A stretch of 64,000 bases of DNA from Caballeronia sp. dw_276 (GTDB taxonomy: Bacteria; Pseudomonadota; Gammaproteobacteria; Burkholderiales; Burkholderiaceae): contig NZ_JAAVUV010000005.1 in assembly GCF_018449635.1 (NCBI RefSeq), positions 248,001 to 312,000 of the forward strand. The letters are read 5' to 3'. Within the stretch, counting starts at the first letter, position 1. The number at the start of each line of letters is the position of its first letter. Made by a program: the position numbers and the translations under genes. Of the stretch, positions 46,531 through 54,970 are shown piece by piece. The notes beneath the pieces are model-generated. The model saw nothing but the letters and a program-made list of their open reading frames with translations, made no database searches and was not told where the DNA came from.

Positions 46531-47703
46531 CTAAGCCGCTTTAACAAACGCCGGTGCGGCCATCGCCGATACATCCCTGTCGGAAGTCGGATCAGCCTTC
46601 GCCATCGTGTTCAACACTTCAACTATGAACTTGCGACGAAAATCCGCAGCGCTAAAGCGCTCTGCATTCTTCCGGCATGCCTGCGCCGAAAACGCATGTG
46701 GCGAATCCTCGAACCGATCCACTGCATCGCACAGGGCCCCAGCCGTCTGCTCAGAAAAATGAATCCCCGTCGCCCCCGGCATGCCAAGCGGCACGACCGA
46801 CTCCAACGCACCACCCTTGCCAAACGCAATCACGGGCGTACCACAAGCCTGCGCTTCCACAATGGCAATGCCGAAGTCTTCTTCAGCCGCATAGACGAAT
46901 GCCTTTGCGCGCTGCATATGATCCTTTAAAACATCGAACGTCTGATAACCAAGAATGCTCACGTTCGGCGTCGCCTTTGCCCGCACCAAATCCATCTGCG
47001 GACCGTCGCCTATCACAACGAGCTTGCGCTCCGGCATCGACGCAAACGCTTCAACAATCATATCGATGCGCTTGTAAGGCACCATGCGCGAAGCCGTCAA
47101 ATAAAAATCGCCCTTCTCGCTACCAACCTCAAAAGCCTGCACGTCGACCGGCGGCGCAATGACCGCTGACTCACGTCGATAACTTTTCATGACCCGGCGC
47201 GCGACAAACTGCGAGTTGGCAATGATCCGGTCAACGCCGTTAGCCGAGCGCGCATCCCAATTGCGCAAGTAATGCAGCAACATGCGCGCGACCCACGAAC
47301 GCGGTCCGCGCTCAAGGCGCGCTTCACGCAAGTATTGATGCTGCAAATCCCACGCGTATCGAATCGGCGAATGCACATAGCTCACATGCGTCTGATCAGG
47401 ACCAACCAATACGCCCTTGGCCACCGCGTGCGAGCTTGAAAGAATGAGATCGTAACTCGACAAATCAAATTGTTCGATAGCAAGCGGCATTAACGGCAAA
47501 TACCCGCGATATTTTTTTTCAGCATGCGGAAGCCGCTGGATAAACGATGTCTTGACCGGCTTGTTATGAACGATCGAGCGGTCTTTGAGAAAGTCCACGA
47601 GGCTGAAGATGTCCGCCTGCGGAAAGCACGCAATCATCTGCTCAAGCACCTTCTCCGCGCCGCCCGACACCACCAGCCAGTCGTGAACAATAGCCACTTT
47701 CAT
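46531..47703 (-). CDS. Family 4 glycosyltransferase
   Basis: 390 residues, GT-B fold. MKVAIVHDWLVVSGGAEKVLEQM (acceptor domain), SYVHSPIRYAWDLQHQYL, ASRMVPYKRIDMIVEAF, LVVIGDGPQ and AAEEDFGIAIVEAQACGTPVIAFGKGGALESV with the E-x7-E pair. This subgroup is often a mannosyl- or fucosyltransferase in colanic-acid-like loci. ATG 47703. It is divergent from the next glycosyltransferase (207 bases apart). Confidence 0.93.
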   Translation of the reverse strand: MKVAIVHDWLVVSGGAEKVLEQMIACFPQADIFSLVDFLKDRSIVHNKPVKTSFIQRLPHAEKKYRGYLPLMPLAIEQFDLSSYDLILSSSHAVAKGVLVGPDQTHVSYVHSPIRYAWDLQHQYLREARLERGPRSWVARMLLHYLRNWDARSANGVDRIIANSQFVARRVMKSYRRESAVIAPPVDVQAFEVGSEKGDFYLTASRMVPYKRIDMIVEAFASMPERKLVVIGDGPQMDLVRAKATPNVSILGYQTFDVLKDHMQRAKAFVYAAEEDFGIAIVEAQACGTPVIAFGKGGALESVVPLGMPGATGIHFSEQTAGALCDAVDRFEDSPHAFSAQACRKNAERFSAADFRRKFIVEVLNTMAKADPTSDRDVSAMAAPAFVKAA

Positions 47704-47910
47704 GATGAAACCCGTATGCCGCAGCCCATTGCTGCCGATGAACCGAGTTTAAAGAGAGTCCTTTTATGGTTTCGTGCGCACGCCCACACACTACAAGCAT
47801 CGCATTGCGAATAATGAGTGCTGTGTTCATGTTGTCTTCACGCTATTCATTTACCCATGGCCGCGGGGTTAATCGGCCTCGGGTTTGCTCAATGCTCATA
47901 CCTGTCACCG

Positions 47911-49290
47911 ATGCCCACAGAAACCGCAGCCAGCTTATCGATTCCGGCCAACACGCTGCTGCGTGATCAGGGCGTGGTGCCCGCGGCCGGCGCACGTGAC
48001 GGGAGCACACTGCGCGCAGACGCACCCGCACCTTCGCAAGTTCAGGGCGAACCCAGGATTCTTTTCATCGATCAAAGTGGTCAGCTCGGCGGCGCTGAAA
48101 TTTGCCTGCTGCCGCTTGCCGTTCGATGCTCCCAGCAAAGCGAAGTACTTCTTCTCTCCGACGGTCCTTTTCGTGACCGTCTTCATGCCGAAGGGGTGAA
48201 GGTATCGGTCGAGTCCGACGCGCGCATTCAGGGCATCAAGAAAGACCGCATGAAGTTCGGGGCGCTTGCCGCCCTGCCCGGCATCTGGCGTCAGGTGCGC
48301 ATGATCGCCGAGCGCGCAAAACCGTTCGATATGGTGTTCCTCAATACGCAGAAGGCGCTGATCCTCGGCGCGTTCGGCCGCGCGCTGCACGGCAAGCCGA
48401 CGGTCTGGCATGTCCATGACATCGTTTCCCGTGAACATTTTGGCCGCCTGCATTTAACGCTGATCAAATGGGCCGTGAAGGTCGGCGTCGATCATGTCGT
48501 TGCAAACTCACGCGCGTCCGCAGATGCGTTGATCGAACTCACGGGCTTGCCGCGCAGCGCCGTGCCCGTCGTTCATAACGGCGTCGACATGACGCGCTTC
48601 GGTGACGACGCGGATCGGGCGAGCGCGGTCATCGAGCATCGGCGGGAAGCGTTGGGACTTCCCCGCAATGCATTTCTCGTCGGATTGTTTGGCCGCTTCA
48701 CGCACTGGAAAGGCCAGCACGTTGCACTCGATGCAATTGCTCGCGTGCCTGACGCGCATCTGGTTCTTGTCGGCGACGCGCTTTTTGGCGAGACCGCCTA
48801 CGCGCAAAGTCTGCGAACACAAGCCGAGACGCTCGGCATCGCCGATCGCGTGCACTTCGCCGGTTTCCAGCACGACGTCGCAGCGTGGATGAAGGCCATG
48901 GACGTGATCGTTCATGCGTCGATACAACCCGAGCCCTTCGGCCTCGTAATCATAGAAGCAATGGCCGCCGGCAAGCCCGTGATCGCGTCCAATGGCGGTG
49001 CGGTGCCGGAGATCGTGAGGCATGGCGAGAACGGCATGATCATTGAACCTGGCGATGCGTCGAAGCTGGCCGTTGCCATCAACACGTTGAAGCGCGAGCC
49101 TGAAATCGCCAAACGTATCGCCGCGCAAGGTCACGCGGATGCGGGCCAACACTTCTCGATCGACCGATATTTGCAACAGATGACACGCGTGCTGTTTGAC
49201 ATCGCAGCGCTTGCGCACAGGAGCGGCGTGCCTGAAACAACGGGCGTTATCGAAAATACAGCGGCTAGCGAAGCCAGGTTAACCAGATAG
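47911..49290 (+). CDS. Family 4 glycosyltransferase
   Basis: 459 residues from ATG 47911; the frame is open to 47818 and the true start is uncertain. About 50 polar residues precede the GT-B fold, which starts ILFIDQSGQLGGAEICLLPLA. Donor domain: LVGLFGRFTHWKGQHVALDAIARV, LVLVGDALFGETAY, VHFAGFQHDVAAWMKAMDVIVHASIQPEPFGLVIIEAMAAGKPVIASNGGAVPEI. Followed by a strong terminator. It is the last recognisable gene of the EPS locus. Confidence 0.91.
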   Translation: MPTETAASLSIPANTLLRDQGVVPAAGARDGSTLRADAPAPSQVQGEPRILFIDQSGQLGGAEICLLPLAVRCSQQSEVLLLSDGPFRDRLHAEGVKVSVESDARIQGIKKDRMKFGALAALPGIWRQVRMIAERAKPFDMVFLNTQKALILGAFGRALHGKPTVWHVHDIVSREHFGRLHLTLIKWAVKVGVDHVVANSRASADALIELTGLPRSAVPVVHNGVDMTRFGDDADRASAVIEHRREALGLPRNAFLVGLFGRFTHWKGQHVALDAIARVPDAHLVLVGDALFGETAYAQSLRTQAETLGIADRVHFAGFQHDVAAWMKAMDVIVHASIQPEPFGLVIIEAMAAGKPVIASNGGAVPEIVRHGENGMIIEPGDASKLAVAINTLKREPEIAKRIAAQGHADAGQHFSIDRYLQQMTRVLFDIAALAHRSGVPETTGVIENTAASEARLTR

Positions 49291-49311
49291 TTAAGACGGA
49301 AGACACAAGGA

Positions 49312-49347
49312 AAAATGGCCCGGCATGAATACATGCCGGGCCATTTT
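49312..49347. terminator. Bidirectional intrinsic terminator at the EPS locus end
   Basis: AAAATGGCCCGGCATG pairs perfectly with CATGCCGGGCCATTTT around AATA. It serves the glycosyltransferase on the plus strand and the small minus-strand gene that stops at 49369. Confidence 0.9.
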
Positions 49348-49368
49348 CATGATCAGTCGATAAGCGCT

Positions 49369-49605
49369 TTATCGAGCGCTGAAGTTGCCGGGCACGCCCA
49401 GCTTGATTTCGTACATTGCGGCGAGCATCGCCAGATAGGCGCGTTCGCTTTCCGCTTCCTTCTGCGTCATTCCCCTGCAGGTTTGTCCGCCCATGATCAC
49501 GCCCAGGCACAACGCATAGTTGCCCGCGAACGCGGTAGGCGACGGCTCCATGCTTCTAAGGCGGATATAGGACGCGTCGAGTGTCTTGCGAAGATTGTTG
49601 TGCAT
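49369..49605 (-). CDS. Small conserved-looking hypothetical protein
   Basis: 78 residues, MHNNLRKTLDASYIRLRSME at the start, then GNYALCLGVIMGGQTCRGMTQKEAESERAYLAMLAAMYEIKLGVPGNF. Cys33 and Cys43 flank GVIMGGQT. No signal peptide or known domain is seen. The case for a real gene is codon usage like the neighbours, a GGGAATG stretch upstream of ATG 49605, and a shared terminator right after its stop. Function unknown. Confidence 0.65.
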   Translation of the reverse strand: MHNNLRKTLDASYIRLRSMEPSPTAFAGNYALCLGVIMGGQTCRGMTQKEAESERAYLAMLAAMYEIKLGVPGNFSAR

Positions 49606-49837
49606 CGCTTCATTCCCGTAATTGTTAAGACCTTATTGCCGCGCCCACGCGAGAAGTGAAATCCAACTGCAAAGGATGCCAACGCATACACGACGTTCGC
49701 GCTCACTCAAATTGACGGGCTTGGAGCAGCGGCTCCAGCGACGTACCTAGTTTGAATGAATGCCCATGCGTCACGCATCGGATTGATCTGACTATGGATG
49801 TAGTTTAGCGAAACAGATTATTGAACGTTGCGGGGAC

Positions 49838-49876
49838 AAAAAAACGCGCGGCAAGCTTTTGAGGCTTTCCGCGCGT
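49838..49876 (-). terminator. Terminator of rpiA
   Basis: ACGCGCGG (49844-49851) pairs with CCGCGCGT (49869-49876); on the minus strand the stem is followed by a T-run (49844-49838). It lies 34 bases after the rpiA stop. Confidence 0.85.
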
Positions 49877-49909
49877 CTTCAGGCAGCTTTCCTTGCATTC
49901 AACCGCGCA

Positions 49910-50605
49910 TCAACGCGCGATGTAATCGATCCGTTCAACACCATTCGGCGTTCCCAACAAGCAGACGTTTGCACCGCGCGCCGCGAAAAGACCCACCGTG
50001 ACCACGCCCGCCCAGCCATTGACCATCGCTTCGAGCGCAATCGGGTCGGTGATCTTCAGCGCCTTCACGTCGATGATTTCATTGCCGTTATCCGTAATGA
50101 ACGGCGAGCCGTCCTTATCCACACGCAGCACCGGCACGCCGCCCAGTGCAATCACGCGACGCCCGATCGCAGTACGCGCCATCGGCACGACTTCGATGGG
50201 CAGCGGAAAATTGCCGAGCACGTCGACGCGTTTGCTGGCGTCGGCAATACACACAAACACGTCCGCCACCGACGCCACGATCTTCTCGCGCGTCAGCGCC
50301 CCGCCGCCGCCCTTGATCATGGCGCCGTGGGCATCGATTTCATCGGCGCCGTCTACATACACGGGCAACGATTCGATTTCGTTCAATTCGAGCACCTGGA
50401 AGCCGTGCGCTTCGAGCCGCGCGGTGGTTGCAAGCGAGCTCGATACCGCCCCGCGATACCGCGACTTCGTGCTCGCGATGGCATCGATAAAACAGTTTGC
50501 CGTCGTGCCCGTGCCGACTCCGATCACCGCGCCTTCGGGCACGTTGGCGTGGACGTAGGCGGCCGCTTCGGCGGCAACCAGTTGCTTCAATTCATCTTGG
50601 GTCAT
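49910..50605 (-). CDS. rpiA: Ribose-5-phosphate isomerase A
   Basis: 231 residues, usual size. Converts ribose-5-phosphate to ribulose-5-phosphate. Motifs: [14 protein letters not shown] (29-42), [24 protein letters not shown] with the catalytic Asp/Glu region, [17 protein letters not shown], and NGNEIIDV near the end. Last gene of a minus-strand run after the amidase and the SirB2-like gene (45 bases from the latter). Confidence 0.97.
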   Translation of the reverse strand: MTQDELKQLVAAEAAAYVHANVPEGAVIGVGTGTTANCFIDAIASTKSRYRGAVSSSLATTARLEAHGFQVLELNEIESLPVYVDGADEIDAHGAMIKGGGGALTREKIVASVADVFVCIADASKRVDVLGNFPLPIEVVPMARTAIGRRVIALGGVPVLRVDKDGSPFITDNGNEIIDVKALKITDPIALEAMVNGWAGVVTVGLFAARGANVCLLGTPNGVERIDYIAR

Positions 50606-50650
50606 GGCAGGGTGACAGCTCGATAAGGGATAAACCTGAATTCTAGACGC

Positions 50651-51043
50651 TCAGACGTGCATCAAGAAGCCGAGCGGATTATGCGTGCGCGCCACCGACG
50701 CAATAAACGCGAACACGATGATCGCCAGCACGCCGAATACCGCGCGCGCGCCTTTCGTGCGGCCGCGTTTCAGTGCAAACGTCCCGAGCACGATATACAC
50801 GACCAATCCCGCGATCTTCGCCGAAAGCCACGCGGCGTTCGGCCCAAACCCAATGATCCCGACGAGCGTGATGGCGCTGAGCAGCAACAGCGTATCCACG
50901 ATATGCGGCACCACTTTCACCGCGCGCTTTTGCAGCATCGGCGAGTCGCGCAGCATCCAGATCCATCGTATGAAGAAGCCGAGAATGCTGAGCGCCGCGC
51001 ACGTCATGTGCACCGAGCGTAGCGGCAGGAAAAGTTCTGACAT
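50651..51043 (-). CDS. SirB2-family membrane protein
   Basis: 130 residues with four hydrophobic helices (about 8-26, 48-64, 72-90, 101-120). It matches the SirB2 family: RSVHMTCAALSILGFFIRWIWML, KRAVKVVPHIVDTLLLLSAI and ALKRGRTKGARAVFGVLA. The family name comes from a Salmonella invasion-regulator neighbourhood and no biochemical role is known. It starts 15 bases after the amidase stop. Confidence 0.85.
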   Translation of the reverse strand: MSELFLPLRSVHMTCAALSILGFFIRWIWMLRDSPMLQKRAVKVVPHIVDTLLLLSAITLVGIIGFGPNAAWLSAKIAGLVVYIVLGTFALKRGRTKGARAVFGVLAIIVFAFIASVARTHNPLGFLMHV

Positions 51044-51058
51044 GGGCGTAATGAGCCT

Positions 51059-51880
51059 TTAAGGAAGGTATTTGTCGAGCAAGGCGGCGGCGATGGCGTC
51101 CGTTTCCGCATCGGGATCGCCGGCGTAATTGGCGGGACGGAAGTGCATCTGGAACGCAGCGATCACCTTGCGTGTCTTTTCGTCGAGCACGCCGTCGGTT
51201 GCGACTTCGTAGCCGTATCGATGAAGCTTGTCCTGCAACGCGGCGACGTCGGCCATGGACTTCGGATCGCGTCCAGCGAGATGTTGAGCGACAGTTGCGT
51301 CGTCGGGCCATGCGCCTATGCCGTTGGCGTAAAGCGTGCGCCAAGGGAAAGCCGGTCCCGGATCGATCTTGCGTTGCGGCGCGATATCGCTGTGACCTAC
51401 GACGCGCGTGGGCGGAATCTTGTAGCGCGTCACGATGTCCTTCGCGAGCTTCACGATTGCATCGACCTGAGCCGGCGGATAGGGCGCCCAAGTGCGGCCC
51501 TGGGGAGTATCGATGGGACCGACGTTCACGTTCTCAATACCAATGGACGCCGCGTTCAGCTCTGTCGTGCCTTGCCACTCGCTTTTGCCCGCATGCCAAG
51601 CGCGCTCGGTTTCGGGCACGAGCTGATACACCACGGGCTCGCCATTTTCGATGCGCGGCGCATCCGGCACGACGTAATGAACACTAACGTCGTCACCGGT
51701 CAGCACCGCGAGCGAACGCGCTTCGCCACTTTGCGTGTAGTGCATCACGAGAAACCGCACGCGCGAATCGACGCTGGGCGCGTGATATCGCGTATCGGCA
51801 ATGTATGCGCCGCGATCAATCTGAGTGGTGGAACAGGCGGCCAGCAGCGCGAATAACACACCGCCCGCAACTGCGCGCAT
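51059..51880 (-). CDS. AmpD-type N-acetylmuramoyl-L-alanine amidase, lipoprotein
   Basis: 273 residues from ATG 51880. Lipobox LLAAC at residue 16 anchors it in a membrane, so it acts on periplasmic peptidoglycan, unlike cytosolic AmpD. Amidase_2 zinc ligands are in VMHYT and HSDIAPQRKIDPGPAFPW, with the catalytic Glu in IGIENVNVG. A peptidoglycan-binding helix bundle occupies ~205-270 (DVAALQDKLHRYGYEVATDGVLDEKT). Resembles AmpDh2/AmpDh3. The frame is open upstream to 51991, but only the inner start gives a signal peptide. Confidence 0.9.
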   Translation of the reverse strand: MRAVAGGVLFALLAACSTTQIDRGAYIADTRYHAPSVDSRVRFLVMHYTQSGEARSLAVLTGDDVSVHYVVPDAPRIENGEPVVYQLVPETERAWHAGKSEWQGTTELNAASIGIENVNVGPIDTPQGRTWAPYPPAQVDAIVKLAKDIVTRYKIPPTRVVGHSDIAPQRKIDPGPAFPWRTLYANGIGAWPDDATVAQHLAGRDPKSMADVAALQDKLHRYGYEVATDGVLDEKTRKVIAAFQMHFRPANYAGDPDAETDAIAAALLDKYLP

Positions 51881-52018
51881 TCTAAGCGTTGCGTACCAAT
51901 TCACCTGCGTCAAAGCAAGGAGCTCATCACGGCAGATATGCAGCATCATACGACTGCCCTCAAAAAGCGCCTTAAGCTCCCTAAGCAACAACTAGCGCAG
52001 CATGCTTTCCGCAACCCG

Positions 52019-52597
52019 TTACTCCAGGAAGAAGCGATAGTGAAAATCGTCGATATCGGGAGCATCGTGCCGTTGAAAAAACTCCCACTCCCGTCTGCGG
52101 GCAGCTTTCCTCAATGGCGAATTCAAGTCGTATATCCGAATTGTCTCGACAACCCTCTCGCGGTCAAGCTGCCCACCTTCGGGGGCGGGCTCAAGCTCCC
52201 CGTTCCGATAATTGCAGATGAAGTACTTCGCAAACGTATAAAGGTCCTCATCCGGTTTAAGCAGCCGATCATCGAAGTGCTCGCCCTTATTCTGCTGGCA
52301 CTTATCACAGCACGGAAATAGGTTCGTCCAAGTATAAGCAAGTTCGGGAAACGTGCTCTTGGGACGAAAATGTTCGACCGTTGCGCGGCTTTCCAGATTA
52401 ACGGGACCATCACAAAACGCGCAGTGGTCTCTGGTCATTCTGAAAAGGTCGTCGCGCATCGAAGCGTAGCATTTGCTGCCGCGCCATGTGAAGCGAGCCG
52501 CAGGCATTTCACGACGACGTGCCAGATAAACCTCGGTCCACTGTGCAGCGTTGATTGATAAACAACGTGGCGAATCTGGCCTAACAAGCTTACGCAA
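52019..52597 (-). CDS. ptuB: HNH nuclease of a Septu-type defence system (PtuB-like)
   Basis: 192 residues from TTG 52597. The HNH core has a zinc pair C59-x2-C62 (CAFC) and C97-x2-C100 (CDKC), with H76 in VEHFRPKS, N92 in WTNLF and N103 in QNKGEHF. The start LRKLVRPDSP is the family N-terminus. TTG 52597 is favoured by GAGGT five bases upstream (52603-52607) and overlaps the ATPase stop by eight bases. Septu nucleases cut DNA or RNA when their ATPase partner senses phage. The same HNH family also occurs in some retrons, but no reverse transcriptase is present. Confidence 0.86.
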   Translation of the reverse strand: MRKLVRPDSPRCLSINAAQWTEVYLARRREMPAARFTWRGSKCYASMRDDLFRMTRDHCAFCDGPVNLESRATVEHFRPKSTFPELAYTWTNLFPCCDKCQQNKGEHFDDRLLKPDEDLYTFAKYFICNYRNGELEPAPEGGQLDRERVVETIRIYDLNSPLRKAARRREWEFFQRHDAPDIDDFHYRFFLE

Positions 52598-53984
52598 GCC
52601 GCACCTCGACTCCCGCACGTTTGGCCGCCTGGCGAAGTTCTGCTTCCACAATTGCTCGAACTTCTTCGCCCTTTTCAGCTAACTCCTGTGCGCTTCCAAG
52701 AAGTGGAATTGCATTTTTGCTATTTAAGAACGCGTCGCGTTCGGCGTAAAACCGGTCAAACAACGCTTCAGTTTCCACATCAAATTCTTGGTCAATACCA
52801 AACACCTCATCCAAAATCAAACGATAGCTTTTCCCTGCCCCAGATGGAATCGGTTTAATCAATCGCCCCACCTGTCTGCCTTTTTCAGGCAAGCGGTACA
52901 CCCACGCATCATCGACGGAAGCGACGACGAACGGAGAGTGAGTGGACACGAAAATCTGTGCATTCGGCAACATCTTTTGAATCGCTGGAAGGATCCGCCT
53001 CTGCCATGCGGGATGCAGGTGAACATCAATCTCATCCAAGAAGAGAGAAATGTTTTGCTCAAACATATCCCGCTCGATGGCCCAAGGCACTGATTCGAGT
53101 CGGATGGTTAGATCTGCAACCCAGGAAATAATCGACTTAAGTCCGTCAGGTAACGTATCAAAGGGTACTGTAAATCCATTTACCGACGCAATGACTGCCA
53201 AGGGTGACCGTTGCAAACGGAAATCAATATCTAGATCACATACGTCCTTGATCAAGCCAGTCAATTTGCCGAGCGTTCGATCGTAAGACGCCGCAATGGT
53301 TTCTTCACCGTCTGATCGGGCTAAAGCCGCCTGAGTGCGGTTATTTGCTATCCACTGAACCAAGACTTGGGGGCGAACTGTGGCGCTAAACGATAGTGCA
53401 TCTTCAAAAGGTGAATTCGAGATTTGCTGAATCGCTCCCACACTCATCCCTCTCAGCGTCCTTTGGCCAGAATAGGCAAATGCAGCGAAGTTTACTTTCT
53501 CCACTTGAAGTGATGCTAGCGGGAGATACGTTGTTTGGAAATTTTTAAACGACCCTAGCGACATCGGCTGATCGGGACTACCAAATTGTGTTGGCTGTGC
53601 CCACAGAGGAAGCGCGAAGTAAGTGCCGCTACCTGGGTCTTTTATCCAAGCATGTGCCGTACCAAACTCAGTCTCAATAAGTGGTCCTACTTGACTAAAC
53701 GAAGCACCAAATTGTCCGTAGCAGCCTTCGATCGAGAATGCGACGGAGCTAATGGACGACCGATATCGCTGCTTGATGAGCGATTCACCGTTGTAAGGCT
53801 TATCGAATATTTCAGCCAATGCATACAACAAGGTGCTCTTTCCGCATCCATTGGGGCCAGTAAAAAGATGTACTTCGGCCCGGGTTTTCGACTCCGTCGA
53901 AGCGCTAACAGGAAAATCAATTCGAACATCATCGAAGACGCCAACTTCTTTTAGCGCGACGGCCGTGAGTCGAAATTCTTGCAT
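52590..53984 (-). CDS. ptuA: AAA ATPase of a Septu-type defence system (PtuA-like)
   Basis: 464 residues. ABC/SMC-like ATPase: Walker A GPNGCGKST (43-51), a signature-like stretch LPDGLKS (278-284), Walker B ISLFLDEIDVH (312-322) and the switch His349 in STHSPFVV. It has no coiled coil of SMC length, as in PtuA. It would hold the HNH nuclease in check and respond to infection. ATG 53984 is used; an in-frame TTG seven codons earlier is possible. Codon use and GC (about 45-50%) differ sharply from neighbours, which suggests transfer. Placed between the amidase and rlmB. Confidence 0.87.
   Translation of the reverse strand: MQEFRLTAVALKEVGVFDDVRIDFPVSASTESKTRAEVHLFTGPNGCGKSTLLYALAEIFDKPYNGESLIKQRYRSSISSVAFSIEGCYGQFGASFSQVGPLIETEFGTAHAWIKDPGSGTYFALPLWAQPTQFGSPDQPMSLGSFKNFQTTYLPLASLQVEKVNFAAFAYSGQRTLRGMSVGAIQQISNSPFEDALSFSATVRPQVLVQWIANNRTQAALARSDGEETIAASYDRTLGKLTGLIKDVCDLDIDFRLQRSPLAVIASVNGFTVPFDTLPDGLKSIISWVADLTIRLESVPWAIERDMFEQNISLFLDEIDVHLHPAWQRRILPAIQKMLPNAQIFVSTHSPFVVASVDDAWVYRLPEKGRQVGRLIKPIPSGAGKSYRLILDEVFGIDQEFDVETEALFDRFYAERDAFLNSKNAIPLLGSAQELAEKGEEVRAIVEAELRQAAKRAGVEVRLA
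52603..52607 (-). promoter_or_regulatory. Ribosome site deciding the ptuB TTG start
   Basis: GAGGT on the minus strand five bases before TTG 52597, inside the last codons of ptuA. It supports coupled translation of the two genes. Confidence 0.65.
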
Positions 53985-54102
53985 TTTGATCTCGTATCTT
54001 TGCAATCGAATTCGCGTGCCTGCATAGTAGCGACGCGGGATCGGACGTGTTCTCTAGAACAAACTGTGACGCTCCGTTACCAAGCCACTGCGCCACAGAC
54101 AC

Positions 54103-54846
54103 TTACTTCTTCACCGACCGCTGACGCACGGCTTCGAACAGACAGATCCCGCTCGCCACCGATACATTCAAACTTTCGACGCTGCCGGCCATCGGGATCT
54201 TCATGATCTCGTCGCAGGTTTCGCCGGTCAGGCGGCGCATGCCCTCGCCTTCCGCGCCGACCACGATTGCCACGGGACCGTCGAGCTTCGTCTCGTAGAC
54301 GCTCGCCGTGGCGTCGCCCGACGTGCCGATCACCCACACGCCCGCATCTTTCAACTCGCGCAACGCACGCGCCAGATTCGTCACCGTGATGTACGGCACG
54401 GTTTCGGCCGCGCCGCTTGCAACCTTCGCGGCCGTTGCGTTCAACCCAGCCGAACGATCGCGCGGCGCGATCACGGCATGGGCGCCGGCGGCATCGGCGA
54501 CACGCAGACAGGCGCCGAGATTATGCGGGTCGGTCACGCCATCGAGCACGAGCAGCAACGGCGTGCCACTCACGCCGTCGAGCAGTTCCGCCAGGTTCTG
54601 CGCCAACGGCATGTCGGACGCGCGCGCAACCACGCCCTGATGTCCCACGTTGCCGGACAGGCCCCAAAGGCGCGCTTCATCGGCGGCGATCAGGCGAATG
54701 CCCGCTTCCTTCGCGGTGCGCAGGAAATCCGTCATGCGCCGGTCCTTGCGGGTCGGATCGTAGAGGATCTCTTCGATCGTCGATGCATCCGCGCGAACCC
54801 GTGCGGTCACCGCGTGAAAACCATACAAAACTTTAAGACGTGACAT
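54103..54846 (-). CDS. rlmB: 23S rRNA (guanosine-2'-O-)-methyltransferase RlmB
   Basis: 247 residues. SpoU-family knot methyltransferase that modifies a 23S rRNA guanosine. N-terminal substrate domain starts MSRLKVLYGFHAVTARVR; SPOUT motifs are DGVTDPHNLGACLRVADAAGAHAVI (motif 1), AIVVGAEGEGMRRLT (motif 2) and SLNVSVASGICLFEAVRQ (motif 3, knot). It follows rnr on the same strand at 124 bases, a conserved pair. Confidence 0.96.
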   Translation of the reverse strand: MSRLKVLYGFHAVTARVRADASTIEEILYDPTRKDRRMTDFLRTAKEAGIRLIAADEARLWGLSGNVGHQGVVARASDMPLAQNLAELLDGVSGTPLLLVLDGVTDPHNLGACLRVADAAGAHAVIAPRDRSAGLNATAAKVASGAAETVPYITVTNLARALRELKDAGVWVIGTSGDATASVYETKLDGPVAIVVGAEGEGMRRLTGETCDEIMKIPMAGSVESLNVSVASGICLFEAVRQRSVKK

Positions 54847-54882
54847 GACTGGACCAGACCGTATTCAAACAAAACAAAATGG

Positions 54883-54923
54883 AAACGCGGCCCGGATGCA
54901 TCGTGCATCGGGCCGCGCGTTTC
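54883..54923 (-). terminator. Hairpin between rnr and rlmB
   Basis: AAACGCGGCCCG-(G)-ATGCA pairs with TGCAT-CGGGCCGCG...GTTT around TCG, one bulged base. On the minus strand it is followed by TTTCCATTTTG. Possible terminator or processing stem separating rnr and rlmB transcripts. Confidence 0.6.
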
Positions 54924-54970
54924 AAACTGAGGCGTCACTGGATGAAACCCGCGCCGCCTCAGCACTTCTT

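Noticed and set aside
52019-53984. Retron with HNH/ATPase effectors
   Set aside because: The effector families match, but no reverse transcriptase gene or msr-msd-like region is present on either side.
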